From Clostridium sp. 28_17 (GTDB lineage Bacteria > Bacillota > Clostridia > TANB77 > CAG-508), in NCBI GenBank assembly GCA_001916065.1, contig MNRS01000018.1, positions 1 to 64,000 of the forward strand: a stretch of DNA of 64,000 nucleotides, written 5' to 3'. Both the position numbers and the translations under genes were made by a program. Below the pieces are notes generated by a model. It saw only the letters and a list, made by a program, of their open reading frames with translations. It was not told where the DNA came from and did not search any database. Below are positions 1 to 7,965 of the stretch, in pieces (the first letter of the stretch is position 1; every line of letters begins with the position of its first letter).

Positions 1-1245
1 ATCTTTTGGCTCAATAGCTATATCGATAACTGGTTCTGGGAATTCCATTGATTCTAGGATTATTGGATGATCTGGATCACATAAAGTATTTCCAGTTGTA
101 ACATCTTTTAAACCTACAGCTGCAGCAATATCACCAGCATATACTTTTTCTATATCTTCTCTGTGATTTGCATGCATTTGAAGAATTCTTCCTACTCTTT
201 CTTTTTTGTCTTTGCTTGAATTTAGAACTGTTGATCCAGATTCAAGTGTTCCAGAGTAAACTCTGAAGAAACATAATTTTCCAACAAATGGGTCAGTAGC
301 AATTTTAAATGCTAATGCTGCAAATGGAGCATCATCTGAAGTTTTAGCTTCTGTTTCTTCTCCGTCTAATGTTTCACCTTTGATATGTGGTATATCTAAT
401 GGTGATGGCATATAGTCAACAATTGCATCTAATAATTCTTGAACACCCTTATTTTTGTATGAAGAACCACATGTAACTGGTACTATTTTGTTAGCTAATG
501 TTCCAGCTCTTAAACCTCTTTTGATTTCTTCTGGAGTTAATTCTTCACCGTCTAAGTATTTCATCATTAATTCTTCGTCTTGATCAGCAACAGCCTCGAT
601 CATATTAGCTCTCCATTTTTCAGCCTCTTCCTTCATATCTTCTGGAATATCTGTTTCAACAATGTGTTCACCTAATTTATCATCTTGGATGAATGCTCTC
701 ATTTTAATAAGATCAACTATACCTTGGAAGTTGTCTTCTGCACCAACTGGTAATTGGATTGGAACTGCATTAGCTTTTAATCTTGTTTTTAATTGTTCAA
801 CACAAAGCATAAAGTTAGCTCCAGTAATATCCATTTTATTTACATATACCATTCTTGGTACACTATATTTATCAGCTTGTCTCCAAACTGTCTCTGTTTG
901 TGGTTGAACTCCACCTTTTGCTGCTAAAACTGTTACAGCTCCATCAAGAACTTTTAAAGATCTTTGAACCTCTACTGTAAAGTCAACGTGACCTGGAGTA
1001 TCAATAATATTAATTCTATTATTTTTCCAGAAACATGTTGTACAAGCAGATGTAATTGTAATACCTCTTTCTTGTTCTTGTGCCATCCAGTCCATTGTAG
1101 CAGCACCTTCATGAACTTCACCTATTTTGTGAGTTTTACCTGTATAGAATAATATTCTCTCTGTTGTTGTTGTTTTACCAGCATCAATATGAGCCATTAT
1201 TCCTATATTTCTTGTTCTCTCTAATGGGTATGCTCTTCCTGCCAT
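1..1245 (-). CDS. fusA: Elongation factor G (3' end outside window)
   Basis: Translational GTPase that drives ribosomal translocation and, with RRF, ribosome recycling. Translating the minus strand from ATG at 1243-1245 gives MAGRAYPLERTRNIGIMAHI and then DAGKTTTTERIL, the EF-G start and G1 loop. The switch-II-region DTPGHVDF and the NKMD guanine-specificity motif follow. About 415 codons are visible; the C-terminal domains lie beyond position 1. A GAGGGGG ribosome binding site precedes the start. It is the last visible gene of the str operon rpsL-rpsG-fusA, all on the minus strand. Identification is certain from sequence; only the 3' end is missing. Confidence 0.97.
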   Translation of the reverse strand, partial: MAGRAYPLERTRNIGIMAHIDAGKTTTTERILFYTGKTHKIGEVHEGAATMDWMAQEQERGITITSACTTCFWKNNRINIIDTPGHVDFTVEVQRSLKVLDGAVTVLAAKGGVQPQTETVWRQADKYSVPRMVYVNKMDITGANFMLCVEQLKTRLKANAVPIQLPVGAEDNFQGIVDLIKMRAFIQDDKLGEHIVETDIPEDMKEEAEKWRANMIEAVADQDEELMMKYLDGEELTPEEIKRGLRAGTLANKIVPVTCGSSYKNKGVQELLDAIVDYMPSPLDIPHIKGETLDGEETEAKTSDDAPFAALAFKIATDPFVGKLCFFRVYSGTLESGSTVLNSSKDKKERVGRILQMHANHREDIEKVYAGDIAAAVGLKDVTTGNTLCDPDHPIILESMEFPEPVIDIAIEPKD

Positions 1246-1323
1246 CTATATTTCCCCCTCTCGGTTTCTTTTATAATTCTTTTTTATACTCTCAACTTCA
1301 AATTTTTGTTAAAAGTGATTAGC

Positions 1324-1402
1324 TGTGCATTTTTAAGATTAATTACAAGCCGAAGTCGTACGTAGGTACGTCAAGGTTTGGAATTAATATTGAAAATGTG
1401 CA
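1324..1402. repeat. 79-bp palindromic intergenic element, copy 1 (fusA-rpsG spacer)
   Basis: The ends read TGTGCATTTT and AAAATGTGCA, and the arms match over about 17 of 21 positions when inverted. The centre holds a GTACGT-rich inner palindrome. A second copy of the same length lies at 2149-2227 in the rpsG-rpsL spacer. The element would fold into one long hairpin inside the str-operon transcript. Confidence 0.75.
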
Positions 1403-1425
1403 GATGATTGCTTTTAACGGAAATT

Positions 1426-1896
1426 TTACCATTTATAATGAGCAAAAGCCTTATTAGCCTCAGCCATTCTATGAGTATCTTCTTTCTTCTTAAATGCTCC
1501 ACCATTTCCAGCAACAGCATCCATAATTTCACCAGCTAATTTTTCAGCCATAGTTTTTTCATGTCTGTTTCTTGCATAAGAAACTAACCATCTTAAACCT
1601 AAAGTTTGTCTTCTTTCTGGTCTAATCTCTAATGGAACTTGGTATGTAGCTCCACCAACTCTTCTAGCCTTAACCTCTAGAACTGGCATTACGTTTTCTA
1701 AAGCTGCTTCAAAAACTTCTAAAGGATTTTTTCCTTCTTTTTCTTTTATGATATCAAATGCATCATATACTATGTTTTGAGCAACTGATTTTTTACCATC
1801 TAACATTATGTTGTTTACTAATTTTGTAACAACTTTACTATTGTATATTGGATCTGGTAAAACATCTCTTTTTGCTATATATCCTCTTCTTGGCAC
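1426..1896 (-). CDS. rpsG: 30S ribosomal protein S7
   Basis: Primary 16S rRNA-binding protein that nucleates assembly of the 30S head and lies near the mRNA exit. The 156-aa product has the usual family length and the typical start MPRRGYIAKRDVLPDPIYNS and end AEANKAFAHYKW. The start codon is GTG at 1894-1896, chosen because an AAGGAGGG ribosome binding site lies just upstream. It sits between rpsL and fusA, as in most bacteria. The long spacers on both sides, each with a palindromic element, are unusual for this operon. Confidence 0.98.
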   Translation of the reverse strand: MPRRGYIAKRDVLPDPIYNSKVVTKLVNNIMLDGKKSVAQNIVYDAFDIIKEKEGKNPLEVFEAALENVMPVLEVKARRVGGATYQVPLEIRPERRQTLGLRWLVSYARNRHEKTMAEKLAGEIMDAVAGNGGAFKKKEDTHRMAEANKAFAHYKW

Positions 1897-2148
1897 TATT
1901 CTTCCCTCCTTAAAAATTTTTATTAGATATTTATAAAATATCTTAGGTACTCTGATAGGATAACCTATCCGTATAGTGCATTATAATATATTCCTAAATT
2001 TAAGTACCTTTTTATGTTTATAAAAATAAACAACAAGTTCATTCTAAAAACACTTAGAAAAATTTAGTAAGTATTACAAGCACTAATTTTCAATTTCATG
2101 TTACTAATCTTCCTTTAATTTAAGAAAATTGAGTAAATTAGGTATATT
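1897..2148 (-). other. rpsG leader / rpsL-rpsG spacer, no gene
   Basis: No coding sequence was found. On the minus strand an AGGTACT / AGTACCT inverted pair encloses a short GATAGG / CCTATC hairpin about 60-110 nt before the rpsG start. These could be leader RNA structure or an internal processing site. No recognised ribosomal-protein leader motif could be assigned by eye. Confidence 0.4.
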
Positions 2149-2227
2149 GTGCATTTTTAATGTTTATTTCAAGACGAAGTCGTACGTCTGTACGTCGAGT
2201 TTTGGAATAAATATTAACAAATGTGCA
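2149..2227. repeat. 79-bp palindromic intergenic element, copy 2 (rpsG-rpsL spacer)
   Basis: Same length and ends as the copy at 1324-1402 and in the same orientation. The shared core is CGAAGTCGTACGT, then two variable bases, then GTACGTC. The rpsL stop codon lies 25 bp away on the right. Confidence 0.75.
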
Positions 2228-2251
2228 AGATGCCTGATTTAATCGATTTTC

Positions 2252-2665
2252 CTATTTTTTAGGTCTCTTAGCCCCATACTTAGAACGAGCTTGCATTCTA
2301 TCCTTAACACCAGCTGTATCTAATGTTCCTCTGATGATGTGGTATCTAACACCTGGAAGGTCTTTTACCCTACCACCTCTGATTAATACAACACTGTGTT
2401 CTTGTAAGTTATGTCCTATACCTGGGATATAAGATGTAACTTCATAACCATTAGAAAGTCTTACTCTGGCTACTTTTCTTAAAGCAGAGTTTGGCTTCTT
2501 AGGTGTAACTGTTTTAACTACTGTACATACACCTCTTTTTTGTGGAGCTCTATTATTTGTTAATTTTTTGTTTTTTGAGTTCCATCCATGTTGAAGAGCT
2601 GGCGCAGTTGATTTTGTTACTCCTGTTTGTCTTCCTTTTCTTACTAATTGATTAATTGTTGGCAC
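2252..2665 (-). CDS. rpsL: 30S ribosomal protein S12
   Basis: Decoding-centre protein of the small subunit. The 137-aa product starts MPTINQLVRKGRQ and contains TPKKPNSALRK and GGRVKDLPGVRYH, the two loops where streptomycin-resistance substitutions occur. Both lysines are the sensitive (wild-type) residues. The start is GTG at 2663-2665, after a GGAGGTG ribosome binding site. It is the first gene of the str operon here. Its own promoter is at 2795-2823; in most genomes rpoC would lie directly upstream. Confidence 0.98.
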   Translation of the reverse strand: MPTINQLVRKGRQTGVTKSTAPALQHGWNSKNKKLTNNRAPQKRGVCTVVKTVTPKKPNSALRKVARVRLSNGYEVTSYIPGIGHNLQEHSVVLIRGGRVKDLPGVRYHIIRGTLDTAGVKDRMQARSKYGAKRPKK

Positions 2666-2748
2666 TTAAATTTCACCTCCTACTTTTTATTTTTACATTT
2701 TTTCTGTGTAATATCTTTGAAATATTTCCGCCTTTAAAATGTATTTTA

Positions 2749-2789
2749 CTGCTACGGATTTGCATATTTCACACAATTTACCATAGCAG
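2749..2789 (-). promoter_or_regulatory. Hairpin in rpsL leader
   Basis: CTGCTATGG on the minus strand pairs with CCGTAGCAG across a 23-nt loop, directly downstream of the predicted rpsL start site. It could be a leader structure for autoregulation of the str operon. That role is inference; only the pairing is seen. Confidence 0.45.
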
Positions 2790-2794
2790 TTTAT

Positions 2795-2823
2795 ATTGTA
2801 TCATTTTTATGTCTATAAGTCAA
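2795..2823 (-). promoter_or_regulatory. Promoter of the rpsL-rpsG-fusA operon
   Basis: On the minus strand, TTGACT at 2818-2823 is followed by a 17-bp spacer and TACAAT at 2795-2800. This near-consensus sigma-A promoter shows that the str operon here is transcribed independently of rpoBC. Confidence 0.8.
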
Positions 2824-2824
2824 G

Positions 2825-2856
2825 AAAAACTTGGAAATTTTTCAAATTCCAAGTTT
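2825..2856. terminator. Intrinsic terminator after the 294-aa coiled-coil gene
   Basis: AAAACTTGGAA pairs with TTCCAAGTTTT around a short loop, with T-runs on both sides. It lies between the stop at 2894 and the rpsL promoter. Confidence 0.75.
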
Positions 2857-2893
2857 TCAAAATTTATATTTTAAATTTTTCAGGTTATCTTTC

Positions 2894-3778
2894 CTATTTA
2901 TCTAATTCATCACTTTCGTTTTCATCTATAGACATACTTTCAGAATTTTTGTTTTCTACGCTACCATCATCTTTAATTACAGTAATATTTCCATTTTTCC
3001 ATGTAATAAGTTTATCTCCATATTTAACACGTCTATCCACCGCTTGTCCTGTTGCCTTAACTCTTTCTCTTAAGTTATTTTCCAAATTTTCTTTTTTTCT
3101 TTCTTCTGTAACAGATATTCCATTTTCCACACTACCAAAATCTAAATTAACATCTATATCATCATCTTGTTCTACCATTGGTGCAACATTTGCCCTTGTT
3201 CTTCTTAGTTCATCTGCTTTTTGTTTTTTGCTTGCCTCATTTAGTCTTTTTCTTCTTCCAAATTTACTCATGAAAAATTCTTTAATTTTTGTGAAAATAT
3301 TTGATTTATTTTTTGAATCATGTTTTTCTTTTTCTTTCACTTTATCATATTCTCTTATCATCATATTTTTTTCTCTATTAAGCAATGTTTGTAAATTTTC
3401 ATAGCATTTTTGCATTGCAACTTTTTGTTCAGGAGTTTTGTCTTTTAAATCTTTATAAAGTAACAATCTTTTCTTTTCAATATCAACATATTTTTCATCT
3501 ATATTATCAATATTAGTCAAACATATAACTCCTCTTAATTCAAGTAGATGATTATGTGCAACATCTGGATTATTAGTTGCTTTTTCATATTCTTTTCCCT
3601 CTAAATAAGCATCTATCGTATCTTTTAGTTCTTGTCCAGCACATTTTATTTTTTCTTTTTCTTCTTGTATTTTTTGTTCTGCAAATTCATTATCTTTAAT
3701 TTCTTTAAGAACCGCTAATTGTTCTTTTTTATTTGCAAATTGTTCAACTATTTGTATTTTTTCAAAAATTTCTTCCAT
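2894..3778 (-). CDS. Charged coiled-coil protein of unknown function
   Basis: I do not recognise a family. The 294-aa product is Lys/Glu-rich and mostly predicted helix, with no signal peptide or membrane segment. A basic stretch (FMSKFGRRKRLNEASKKQKA, about residues 169-188) is followed by an acidic linker. Near the C-terminus is the motif ITWKNGNITVIKDD. Closely similar WKN(G/N)N motifs occur twice in the 3' remnant of the neighbouring coiled-coil gene (3840-4217), so the two genes are probably related. It lies between that gene and the str operon and ends at a strong terminator. Function is unknown; a cytoplasmic or scaffold-type protein is plausible. Confidence 0.8.
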   Translation of the reverse strand: MEEIFEKIQIVEQFANKKEQLAVLKEIKDNEFAEQKIQEEKEKIKCAGQELKDTIDAYLEGKEYEKATNNPDVAHNHLLELRGVICLTNIDNIDEKYVDIEKKRLLLYKDLKDKTPEQKVAMQKCYENLQTLLNREKNMMIREYDKVKEKEKHDSKNKSNIFTKIKEFFMSKFGRRKRLNEASKKQKADELRRTRANVAPMVEQDDDIDVNLDFGSVENGISVTEERKKENLENNLRERVKATGQAVDRRVKYGDKLITWKNGNITVIKDDGSVENKNSESMSIDENESDELDK

Positions 3779-3839
3779 ATTTCTTCCCTTCTAATCAAAT
3801 AAAGAGAAATCCGGAAAACCAAACTTCTCTTTATTATAA

Positions 3840-4217
3840 TTATAATGTAAATTGATCTTCTTCCTCTATCTTTGGTTCACTTTCTTCTTTTGAAACTCCT
3901 GCATCTGATTTTTTTAGCACATAGTTTCCATTTTTCCATTCATATTTAGTTTTTACTGTCCTTTTTGTTTCTTCAGGTTTCATAACTTTTTTTACTTCTA
4001 TTTTCATATCTTGTTCTTCTCTTGATTTAGGAACTACATTATTGTTTTTCCATTCAAAGTCACTTGAAGCATACATTTCACTTTGTTTTTTTGAAATTTT
4101 AGAAACTTCTTTAAAGTTCTCTCTTCCATCTTTATTAGTAACATATTCAGAGTCTTGATTTTCCTTTTCATATTCATCTAATAAATCTCCGACAGTTTTG
4201 TCTTCGATTTGAGCTCT
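3840..4217 (-). pseudogene. 3' part of coiled-coil gene, cut off by an in-frame TGA
   Basis: These 125 codons continue in the same frame as the gene ending at 4218, directly after its TGA. There is no start codon until ATG at 4074-4076, and that ATG has no convincing ribosome binding site. The segment carries FEWKNNNVVPK and YEWKNGNYVLKK, motifs also found at the C-terminus of the 294-aa neighbour. This supports it being the true C-terminus of a 699-residue protein. Possible explanations are a recent nonsense mutation, stop readthrough or a sequencing error. A separate 78-aa protein from ATG 4076 is less likely. Confidence 0.65.
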
Positions 4218-5939
4218 TCATTTATCCATCACATATGGATCTTCTATACCAGCCTCTTTTTGTTTTTCATTTGATTTTTTTTCTATATCTGTCTTAGTTG
4301 CTTTTGCACTATTCATTAAACTTTGTAGTTCTGTTTTTGAAATCTTTCCATTTCTAGTTGCATCTTTAGCATTTTCAACAATTGTCTCTAATTCTTCTAC
4401 ACTTTTTCCTGCTAATATATCATCTCTTAATTGTTCAAAATCACTTTTTTGTGTTTCTTCTTTTATTCTCTTTTTGAATACATTTGATGCTTTTAGATTT
4501 TTTTCTTCACTATTTTTTTCTATTTCTTGTTCCTTACCTTTTCCTAATTTTTTTTGCCTTGCTCTAGCTATCATTCTTTTTATAGGATTTGGTTCATATT
4601 CTACTCCATCAGTAAATTCTGCAATTCCATTTTCTCTATTTTTTTCTGCTACTTTTACCACTTGGTCTCTTACTGTTCTATTCCATGGCCAAAATGCACC
4701 TCTTGATAAATCTTTCATATTATATTCAATTGTAAAATCCAAATTATCTTTGGTAGCACCTCCTGATGCCAAATAAATTATTGATCTTTGTGCTTGTACT
4801 TCTGTAAGCATATTCTTTTCTCTTAATTCAATAACACCTTCTATAATTGCAGGATCAACTTTTTCTGTTATTTCTTCTAATGTTTCTAATTTTCCTTTTG
4901 AATATATTTTTTTAAGTTTTGCTACTTTGTCTTCTTTATCTTTCTTGAATATTTTTCCTATTCTTCCTATTTCAAAAAAATTTTGATTTTTTGTAACAAA
5001 AACATTTCTTGCTATAACTATTCCTGGTTTTTCAGTTTTGTCTTCCCTATTTTCTTCGTCCTGTTTTCCTTCGTCCTGTTTTCCTTCATCCTGTCTTTCT
5101 TCATCCTGTCTTTCTTCGTCCTGTTTTCCTTCGTCCTGTTTTCCTTCATCCTGTCTTTCTTCATCCTGTTTTCCTTCATCCTGTCTTTCTTCATCCTTTT
5201 TTTCTTCATCCTGTCTTTCTTCGTCTTGTTGTTCTCCTTGTTCTTCTAACTCAGTTTGTTTTAATATATTTTCTTCTAATCCTTCTATATCTTTATCATC
5301 TTGTTTTCCAGCAGTACCTATAAATTCACCTTTTTCATTATATAAATCTGCCATTGTTCTTGGTTCTTCATTTTCTTCACTTTCATATTGTTCACCATTT
5401 TTTTCTTCTTCGCCTTTTTGTTGTTTTGATTCTTTTTCTCTTTTTTCTTTATCTTCTAATCTTTTCTCTATGCCATATTTTTTTATAGCTTCTTCAATTT
5501 TTTTATTTAATGTTTTTCTAAGTCTAAAGTTGTTAATCAAACTTTTTTGCACATTATCAAATTCTTTATTGATTTTTTCTAAATCAGTTCGTGCTTCTTC
5601 TTTTCCCGCTCCATCATCTCTAATTTCTTCTTCACACTCTTCTTTTCTTTCTAACAAATCATTTTGAGATTTAGTCAATTTTTCAATTTCGGATTGGACT
5701 TTTTTTCTCTCACTAAAAGTATCTTTTATTTCTTTTATTTCTTCTGAATTTTTTAATATTTCTTCATTTATTTTCTTTAAATCGTTTTCAACTTCTTTTA
5801 GTTCTTGTTCGTTTGTTTTTTTGTCAACTCTGCTATTTATTTCTGTCCAAACCTCAGTCATTTCATTTTTTCTTTTTTGTATCAAATCATTTTTTTCTTC
5901 AAAAACTTTATCAAACTCTTCTTCATATTTTTCATCCAT
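4218..5939 (-). CDS. Large coiled-coil protein with QDEGK/QDEER repeats, likely truncated
   Basis: I do not recognise a family. The 573-aa product has an N-terminal coiled coil of about 180 residues and an acidic region. A run of twelve 5-residue units (QDEER, QDEGK and variants) follows at about residues 235-300. After that comes a more ordered region containing ASGGATKDNLDFTIEYNM and FWPWNRTVRDQVVKVAE. No signal peptide or transmembrane segment is visible. The start has a good AAAGGAGG site. The frame ends in TGA at 4218-4220 but continues open for 125 more codons, so the intact ancestor was probably 699 residues. The repeats are encoded by 15-bp tandem units and may vary in number between strains. 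Confidence 0.8.
   Translation of the reverse strand: MDEKYEEEFDKVFEEKNDLIQKRKNEMTEVWTEINSRVDKKTNEQELKEVENDLKKINEEILKNSEEIKEIKDTFSERKKVQSEIEKLTKSQNDLLERKEECEEEIRDDGAGKEEARTDLEKINKEFDNVQKSLINNFRLRKTLNKKIEEAIKKYGIEKRLEDKEKREKESKQQKGEEEKNGEQYESEENEEPRTMADLYNEKGEFIGTAGKQDDKDIEGLEENILKQTELEEQGEQQDEERQDEEKKDEERQDEGKQDEERQDEGKQDEGKQDEERQDEERQDEGKQDEGKQDEENREDKTEKPGIVIARNVFVTKNQNFFEIGRIGKIFKKDKEDKVAKLKKIYSKGKLETLEEITEKVDPAIIEGVIELREKNMLTEVQAQRSIIYLASGGATKDNLDFTIEYNMKDLSRGAFWPWNRTVRDQVVKVAEKNRENGIAEFTDGVEYEPNPIKRMIARARQKKLGKGKEQEIEKNSEEKNLKASNVFKKRIKEETQKSDFEQLRDDILAGKSVEELETIVENAKDATRNGKISKTELQSLMNSAKATKTDIEKKSNEKQKEAGIEDPYVMDK
5050..5232. repeat. 15-bp coding tandem repeat (about 12 units)
   Basis: Units on the plus strand alternate between TTCGTCCTGTTTTCC and TTCATCCTGTCTTTC types. 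On the minus strand they encode GKQDE and ERQDE. The near identity at DNA level suggests recent slippage or recombination. Confidence 0.85.
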
Positions 5940-6005
5940 TTTATTTTTCCTCCTTTGAAAGTTTCCTCACATTATATCACAAAATAATTATAACAAAAAG
6001 AAACA

Positions 6006-6043
6006 AAAAAAGCAATAATTTTATGTAAATTATTGCTTTTTTT
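6006..6043. terminator. Terminator downstream of trmFO
   Basis: AAAAAAGCAATAATTT pairs with AAATTATTGCTTTTTT around a 5-nt loop. T-runs on both strands make it potentially bidirectional. Confidence 0.8.
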
Positions 6044-6080
6044 AATAAAAATTTAATATATTTGTAACATTTTAGTAACA

Positions 6081-7502
6081 TTACTCCTTAAAGCATTCCA
6101 AACTTCTTTCAGCCAATTTCGCATACCTTTCCCTTTTATCCCTAATCTTTTTGCCACCTAATTCTGGCAAAATTCCAAAATTAGCATTCATAGGTTGGAA
6201 CTTATCATTTTCAGTTGAAATATATTTTGCCAATGCTCCAATTACTGTACATTCTGAAAACACAATCTTGTCTTCCAAAACAGTATCAGCATTATTTATG
6301 TCTTCTATTTTATTTACATTACTATCAACGTTCTTTTTAAATAATTTAACAGCATTTAAGGCTGCGACCATTCCAGAAGAAATAGATTCTACATATCCTT
6401 CTACCCCAGTTATTTGCCCTGCAAAGAAAATATTATGATTTGATTTTAAATTATATGTCTCGTCTAATAATTTAGTTGAATTGATATATGTATTTCTGTG
6501 CATTACACCATATTTTACAAACTCTGCATTTTCAAGTCCAGGAATCATACTAAACACTCTTTTTTGCTCTCCAAATTTCAAATTTGTTTGAAAACCAACC
6601 ATATTATAGATATTTCCCTCAGAATTATCTTGACGCAATTGCACTACGGCATAAGGTCTTTTGGCATATCTTGGGTCATCAAATCCAACTGGTTTTAATG
6701 GTCCAAAACGTAAAGTGTCTATTCCTCTTTTTGCCATAATTTCTATTGGCATACATCCTTCAAAAATTTCTCTTTTTTCAAAATCATGTAAAGTAACAAC
6801 TTCCGCTTCTGTTAGTTCTTTCCAAAAAGATTCATATTCTTCTTTATTCATAGGCAAATTGATATAACTTTTCTCTTGATTTTTTTGTTTTTCTTGCCAT
6901 TCTTCTATTGTTTCATCTTTTTTCTTTTCTTGTTCATATCTATTTCCATAAAAAGCAATATTAAAATTAATACTATCTTTTGAGATTATAGGCGCAGCCG
7001 CATCATAAAAATATAATTTATCTTCACCTGTCAAATTAGAAATCTGCTTTGCCATTTTCTCTGAAGTCAACGGGCCTGTAGCAATTATAACTATTCCATC
7101 ATCTGCATTTATTTCACTTTCTGAATCCACACTTTCTACCTCTTTGTGGATAATTTCTATTAATGGATTTTCTTCAATTTCCTCTGTTACTCTTTTGGCA
7201 AACAACTCCCTATCAACTGCTAAAGCCTGACCTGCAGGAACTTGAGTTTCGTCAGCAATTCTGATTAGCAGTGAATCTAATCTTCTCAATTCTTCTTTTA
7301 ATAAGCCACAAGCATTTGTTAGCAAATTTGATTTAAATGAGTTACTACATACTATCTCTGCCAAATTCTGATTTGAATGTGCCTCAGAATATTTTACTGG
7401 CTTCATTTCATATAATTTAACTTTTATTCCTGCTTTTGCAATTTGATATGCAGCCTCACACCCTGCAAGGCCTCCACCTATAATTGTTATATAATCTTTC
7501 AT
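6081..7502 (-). CDS. trmFO: Methylenetetrahydrofolate-tRNA-(uracil-54-C5)-methyltransferase
   Basis: FAD- and folate-dependent enzyme that makes ribothymidine at position 54 of tRNA. The 473-aa product starts with the FAD-binding motif IIGGGLAGCEAAYQ (residues 7-20). Cys52 lies in the conserved VCSNSFKSNL stretch where the catalytic cysteine sits. The GQITGVEGYVESISSGM region typical of the family is present. Length fits the GidA-like small TrmFO group. It follows a 112-aa acidic protein with a 31-bp gap and ends at a strong terminator, so the two may be co-transcribed. Confidence 0.96.
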   Translation of the reverse strand: MKDYITIIGGGLAGCEAAYQIAKAGIKVKLYEMKPVKYSEAHSNQNLAEIVCSNSFKSNLLTNACGLLKEELRRLDSLLIRIADETQVPAGQALAVDRELFAKRVTEEIEENPLIEIIHKEVESVDSESEINADDGIVIIATGPLTSEKMAKQISNLTGEDKLYFYDAAAPIISKDSINFNIAFYGNRYEQEKKKDETIEEWQEKQKNQEKSYINLPMNKEEYESFWKELTEAEVVTLHDFEKREIFEGCMPIEIMAKRGIDTLRFGPLKPVGFDDPRYAKRPYAVVQLRQDNSEGNIYNMVGFQTNLKFGEQKRVFSMIPGLENAEFVKYGVMHRNTYINSTKLLDETYNLKSNHNIFFAGQITGVEGYVESISSGMVAALNAVKLFKKNVDSNVNKIEDINNADTVLEDKIVFSECTVIGALAKYISTENDKFQPMNANFGILPELGGKKIRDKRERYAKLAERSLECFKE

Positions 7503-7533
7503 TTTTACCCTTTTCCCTTCTTAAGCCACAATA

Positions 7534-7872
7534 CTATCTTTCTTCTTCGTCATACCCCTCTTGTTCCTCTTCTTCTAACTCATTCCATGACTCTGATTCA
7601 TGTGATTCCATATGTTCTCTTTTTTGAATTTCAAATCTCAACTCTGCTAATTGCTTCTTTTTTAAAATCATATCTTTTTTATCATATTCTAATCCTGATT
7701 TTTCTAGTTTTTCATATAGCTCTACAATACGTGTTAAAGCTTTTTCCATGTCAGTAACTCTATATATACTTGAATGATCAACCAAATCTAATAATGGATC
7801 TAACTCATCCCTTATTGTTTCTTCATATGTTTCTTCTTGTTTATTTTCAAATTTTTGCATCCAATTTTCCAT
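7534..7872 (-). CDS. Small acidic hypothetical protein
   Basis: I do not recognise this 112-aa protein. It is helical and strongly acidic, ending in an ELEEEEQEGYDEEER tail, with no membrane segment or signal peptide. A GGGGG ribosome binding site precedes the ATG. It lies directly upstream of trmFO on the same strand and downstream of the SNF2 helicase gene, so it may be the middle gene of a three-gene transcript. Function unknown. Confidence 0.7.
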   Translation of the reverse strand: MENWMQKFENKQEETYEETIRDELDPLLDLVDHSSIYRVTDMEKALTRIVELYEKLEKSGLEYDKKDMILKKKQLAELRFEIQKREHMESHESESWNELEEEEQEGYDEEER

Positions 7873-7920
7873 AATATTTCCCCCATTACTATTATTTTAT
7901 AACAATTCCAATATCCGTTT

Positions 7921-7965
7921 TGGAACCGATGTCTCAAACAAAACCGTCCCCAATGCGACATGACA
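7921..7965. repeat. Possible repeat remnant between helicase gene and 112-aa gene
   Basis: GGAACCGATGTCTCAAAC followed by AACCGTCCCC is GC-richer than its surroundings. It resembles half of a REP-like intergenic palindrome, but no second arm is present. Confidence 0.3.

Noticed and set aside
3840..4220. TGA as selenocysteine or a reassigned codon
   Set aside because: No SECIS-like hairpin directly after the TGA was evident, the context is a charged coil rather than a redox site, and other genes use TGA-free normal frames.
4983..5667. Long plus-strand frames rich in Ser/Cys or Phe/Leu opposite the coiled-coil gene
   Set aside because: They are mirror images of the 15-bp repeats and charged codons of the minus-strand gene, without initiation signals.
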